Below are positions 62,490-64,000 of a stretch of 64,000 bases of DNA, in pieces. Origin of the DNA: Pumilibacter muris. GTDB lineage: Bacteria > Bacillota > Clostridia > Christensenellales > Pumilibacteraceae. The stretch's first letter is position 1; each line of letters starts with the position of its first letter. The stretch is taken from positions 97,189 through 161,188 of the forward strand of contig NZ_CALPCN010000007.1 of assembly GCF_943193045.1 (NCBI RefSeq), read 5' to 3'. Under the pieces are notes generated by a model, which was given only the letters and a program-made list of their open reading frames with translations, was not told the origin of the DNA and did no database searches. The translations under genes were made by a program, and so were the position numbers.

Positions 62490-62987
62490 TTAAATTTGTG
62501 TTTCAAAAAAATTATTTACCAAAATGTCTCGGTATTCTTCCGGTATGGTCTCACTACCCATTCGCTGAATATGAAGTCCTTCTGACGTAAATATGCCAAC
62601 AAAATTAACGTCCAATGAAATTACATGGAATGCATCTTCAAAAACCAAACGAACACACCAACCTTCCGGCATATTCATCTCTTCTTCCGCATACAAAAAT
62701 CGGATTTCGGAATAAATTCGCAAAAAGTCATCTACTTTTTCTTCCGCTAAAGTTTCTACTATTTCCATATTTTCAAATTTAAACGGAATATATTTGTTAT
62801 TTGAAACATTTGACGATTTTCTTGGATAATAAACAGATTGCTCTTCCGATTCGGCACATTTTATCAACTCAACTTTTGTTACCCCTTTTTTTAAATTATC
62901 ATAATCGAAATGATTCGGCGGAGTGCAAGCAAAACAACCAAAAGCTATTAAACATAAAAGCATTAAGGTAATAATTTTTTTTAACAT
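62490..62987 (-). CDS. Tandem-array lipoprotein, copy 1
   Basis: This 165-residue protein has a lipoprotein signal (Cys21 in F-G-C-F-A-C-T-P-P) and a compact domain with V-E-L-I-K-C-A-E-S-E-E-Q-S-V near residue 40, an E-M-N-M-P-E-G-W-C-V-R-L block near 100, and the common ending I-P-E-Y-R-D-I-L-V-N-N-F-F-E-T-Q-I. I recognise no family. It is more diverged from copies 2 and 3 than they are from each other. It has its own promoter and terminator. Role: unknown surface protein. Confidence 0.85.
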   Translation of the reverse strand: MLKKIITLMLLCLIAFGCFACTPPNHFDYDNLKKGVTKVELIKCAESEEQSVYYPRKSSNVSNNKYIPFKFENMEIVETLAEEKVDDFLRIYSEIRFLYAEEEMNMPEGWCVRLVFEDAFHVISLDVNFVGIFTSEGLHIQRMGSETIPEEYRDILVNNFFETQI

Positions 62988-63032
62988 TTTTATCTCCTTT
63001 GTATTTAAAATTTTGCTTTTATCCCAAAACTT

Positions 63033-63062
63033 ATTTTACCACAGCTATCATGCTACTGTCAA
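63033..63062 (-). promoter_or_regulatory. Promoter of array copy 1
   Basis: TTGACA (63062-63057) and TAAAAT (63038-63033) are 18 bp apart on the minus strand. Confidence 0.8.
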
Positions 63063-63070
63063 ACATAACA

Positions 63071-63102
63071 AAAGAAAGCCGCTCAAACGAACGGCTTTCT
63101 TT
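63071..63102 (-). terminator. Terminator, array copy 2
   Basis: The same hairpin as at 62452, 7 bases after the stop at 63109. Confidence 0.9.
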
Positions 63103-63108
63103 GTTTTG

Positions 63109-63594
63109 TTAAATTTGTGTTTCAAAAAAATTATTTACCAAAATGTCCCTATATTCCGGCGTTATATTTAAACTTCCTAATTGAGTTGCTATTCCATCAT
63201 CTCTATATATCCTAGCAAACTTAACATCCAATGAAATTACATGAAAACTACGACTCCGTATCAATCTAACGCACCAACCTTCTGGTAGACTCATTTCTTC
63301 TTCTGCAGACACAAACTTAATTTTACAATATACTTTTAGGAAATCGTCTATCTTATCCGCAGATAAAATCTCCACAAGCTCCATTTTTTCATAATCGAAT
63401 GATTTGTATTCTTGCTTAGCTCCTTTTCTCGGGTACCAAACAGACTGTTCTTCCGATTCGGCACATTTTATCAACTCAACTCTTATTACCCCTTCTTTCA
63501 TATCTTCATAATCAAAATAATTGGGCGGAGTACAAGCAAAACAACCAAAAGCTATTGAGCATAAAAGCATTACGGCAACAACTCTTTTTAACAT
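63109..63594 (-). CDS. Tandem-array lipoprotein, copy 2
   Basis: This 161-residue paralogue of the gene at 62490 has the same signal peptide layout (Cys21), the same V-E-L-I-K-C-A-E-S-E-E-Q-S-V block and the same C-terminal 17 residues. The start at 63594 is chosen because AAAGGAG lies 6 bases upstream, exactly as in copy 1. A longer upstream frame runs into the promoter. Compared with copy 3, the variable differences lie around R-S-R-S-F versus Y-K-D-A-F and near the end. Confidence 0.87.
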   Translation of the reverse strand: MLKRVVAVMLLCSIAFGCFACTPPNYFDYEDMKEGVIRVELIKCAESEEQSVWYPRKGAKQEYKSFDYEKMELVEILSADKIDDFLKVYCKIKFVSAEEEMSLPEGWCVRLIRSRSFHVISLDVKFARIYRDDGIATQLGSLNITPEYRDILVNNFFETQI

Positions 63595-63645
63595 TTTTAT
63601 CTCCTTTGTATTTATGTTGTAAAATCTGCTTTTATCACAAAACAT

Positions 63646-63675
63646 ATTTTACCACAACAAAACCGTTGCTGTCAA
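63646..63675 (-). promoter_or_regulatory. Promoter of array copy 2
   Basis: TTGACA (63675-63670) and TAAAAT (63651-63646) are 18 bp apart, the same layout as copy 1. Confidence 0.8.
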
Positions 63676-63681
63676 ATATAC

Positions 63682-63713
63682 AAAGAAAGCCGCTCAAACG
63701 AACGGCTTTCTTT
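63682..63713 (-). terminator. Terminator, array copy 3
   Basis: The same hairpin, 7 bases after the stop at 63721. The three hairpins are spaced 619 and 611 bases apart. Confidence 0.9.
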
Positions 63714-63720
63714 ACTTTTG

Positions 63721-64000
63721 TTAAATTTGTGTTTCAAAAAAATTGTTGACCAAAATATCTCGGTATTCAGGCGTAATATTCAAACTGCCTAATTGGACTG
63801 ATATACCATCATCTCTATATATTCTAGCAAACTTAACATCTAATGAAATTACATGGAATGCATCTTTATAAAGCAACCGAACACACCAACCTTCCGGTAG
63901 GCTCATCTCTTCTTCTGCAGACACAAACTTAATTTTACAATATACTTTTAGGAAATCGTCTATCTTATCCGCAGATAAAATCTCCACAAGCTCCATTTTT
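63721..64000 (-). CDS. Tandem-array lipoprotein, copy 3, 5' end outside the window
   Basis: The last 92 codons or so of a third paralogue are visible, ending in the same N-N-F-F-E-T-Q-I. It is nearly identical to copy 2 over the block around A-E-E-E-M-S-L-P-E-G-W-C-V-R-L. The signal peptide and start lie to the right of the window. The array probably continues. Confidence 0.85.
   Translation of the reverse strand, partial: KMELVEILSADKIDDFLKVYCKIKFVSAEEEMSLPEGWCVRLLYKDAFHVISLDVKFARIYRDDGISVQLGSLNITPEYRDILVNNFFETQI

Noticed and set aside
1..64000. CRISPR arrays, insertion sequences, prophage or integrase genes
   Set aside because: No short regularly spaced DNA repeats, transposase, integrase or phage structural genes were seen. 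The only tandem DNA repeats are the lipoprotein cassettes at the right edge.

Overview
The window is bacterial, and the gene content suggests an uncultured anaerobic Clostridia-type Firmicute, probably from a gut. The signs are many lipoproteins with Gram-positive style signal peptides, BspA-like leucine-rich surface proteins, membrane-anchored giant adhesin-like proteins, an LtaS-like sulfatase-fold enzyme, a single-chain glycyl-tRNA synthetase, a CUT1 sugar ABC transporter without its own ATPase, a double-domain acyl-CoA dehydratase activase and a preQ1-I riboswitch. No outer-membrane or respiratory genes are visible. This assignment is inference.

Layout. 1-5 kb: two surface lipoproteins (the first runs off the left edge), an AraC regulator, and a preQ1-controlled pair (VUT-family transporter and short-chain dehydrogenase) downstream of tRNA-Leu(CAG). 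6.3-10.6 kb: a 1430-residue acyl-CoA dehydratase activase. 10.7-12.8 kb: a BspA-like lipoprotein whose promoter holds a G8 tract and a 19-bp inverted repeat. 12.8-26.2 kb: a minus-strand carbohydrate-utilisation operon of about ten genes behind one consensus promoter with a palindrome: lipoprotein TIM-barrel protein, solute-binding protein, two permeases, secreted lectin-like protein, cytosolic TIM-barrel paralogue, six-hairpin glycosidase, AraC regulator, acetylesterase-like protein and PnuC. 26.3-35 kb: a 2498-residue repeat protein with two small partners. 35.3-48 kb: mostly housekeeping (amidohydrolase, purA, pyrG, hom, coaX, ECF S component), interrupted by an RnlA-like HEPN protein and a 1129-residue Ig-like surface protein. 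47.4-52.8 kb: an HNH nuclease, a lipoprotein, an overlooked 58-residue cysteine-rich protein and a hybrid histidine kinase. 52.9-59.2 kb: glyQS, a two-lipoprotein plus membrane-protein operon, a lone 5S rRNA with its own promoter, and an LtaS-like enzyme. 59.3-64 kb: a phosphatidylethanolamine operon (flippase-like, pssA, psd), a decayed formylglycine-enzyme-like remnant, and a tandem array of near-identical lipoprotein units running off the right edge.

The most striking signal is a set of five long mononucleotide tracts (8-10 bases), all G on the minus (sense) strand. One separates the secreted lectin-like protein from its membrane anchor by a frameshift. One is in frame inside pssA. Two lie in the -35/-10 spacers of the BspA-like lipoprotein and the giant repeat protein. 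One lies beside the decayed remnant. The pattern looks like slipped-strand contingency loci that vary the cell surface, both in expression and in whether a protein is anchored or released. Homopolymer assembly error must be excluded first. Other notable items are a leader before hom with two mutually exclusive stems, an RnlA-like protein without its usual antitoxin partner, an orphan 5S rRNA gene, and interleaved divergent consensus promoters between tRNA-Leu and the activase gene.
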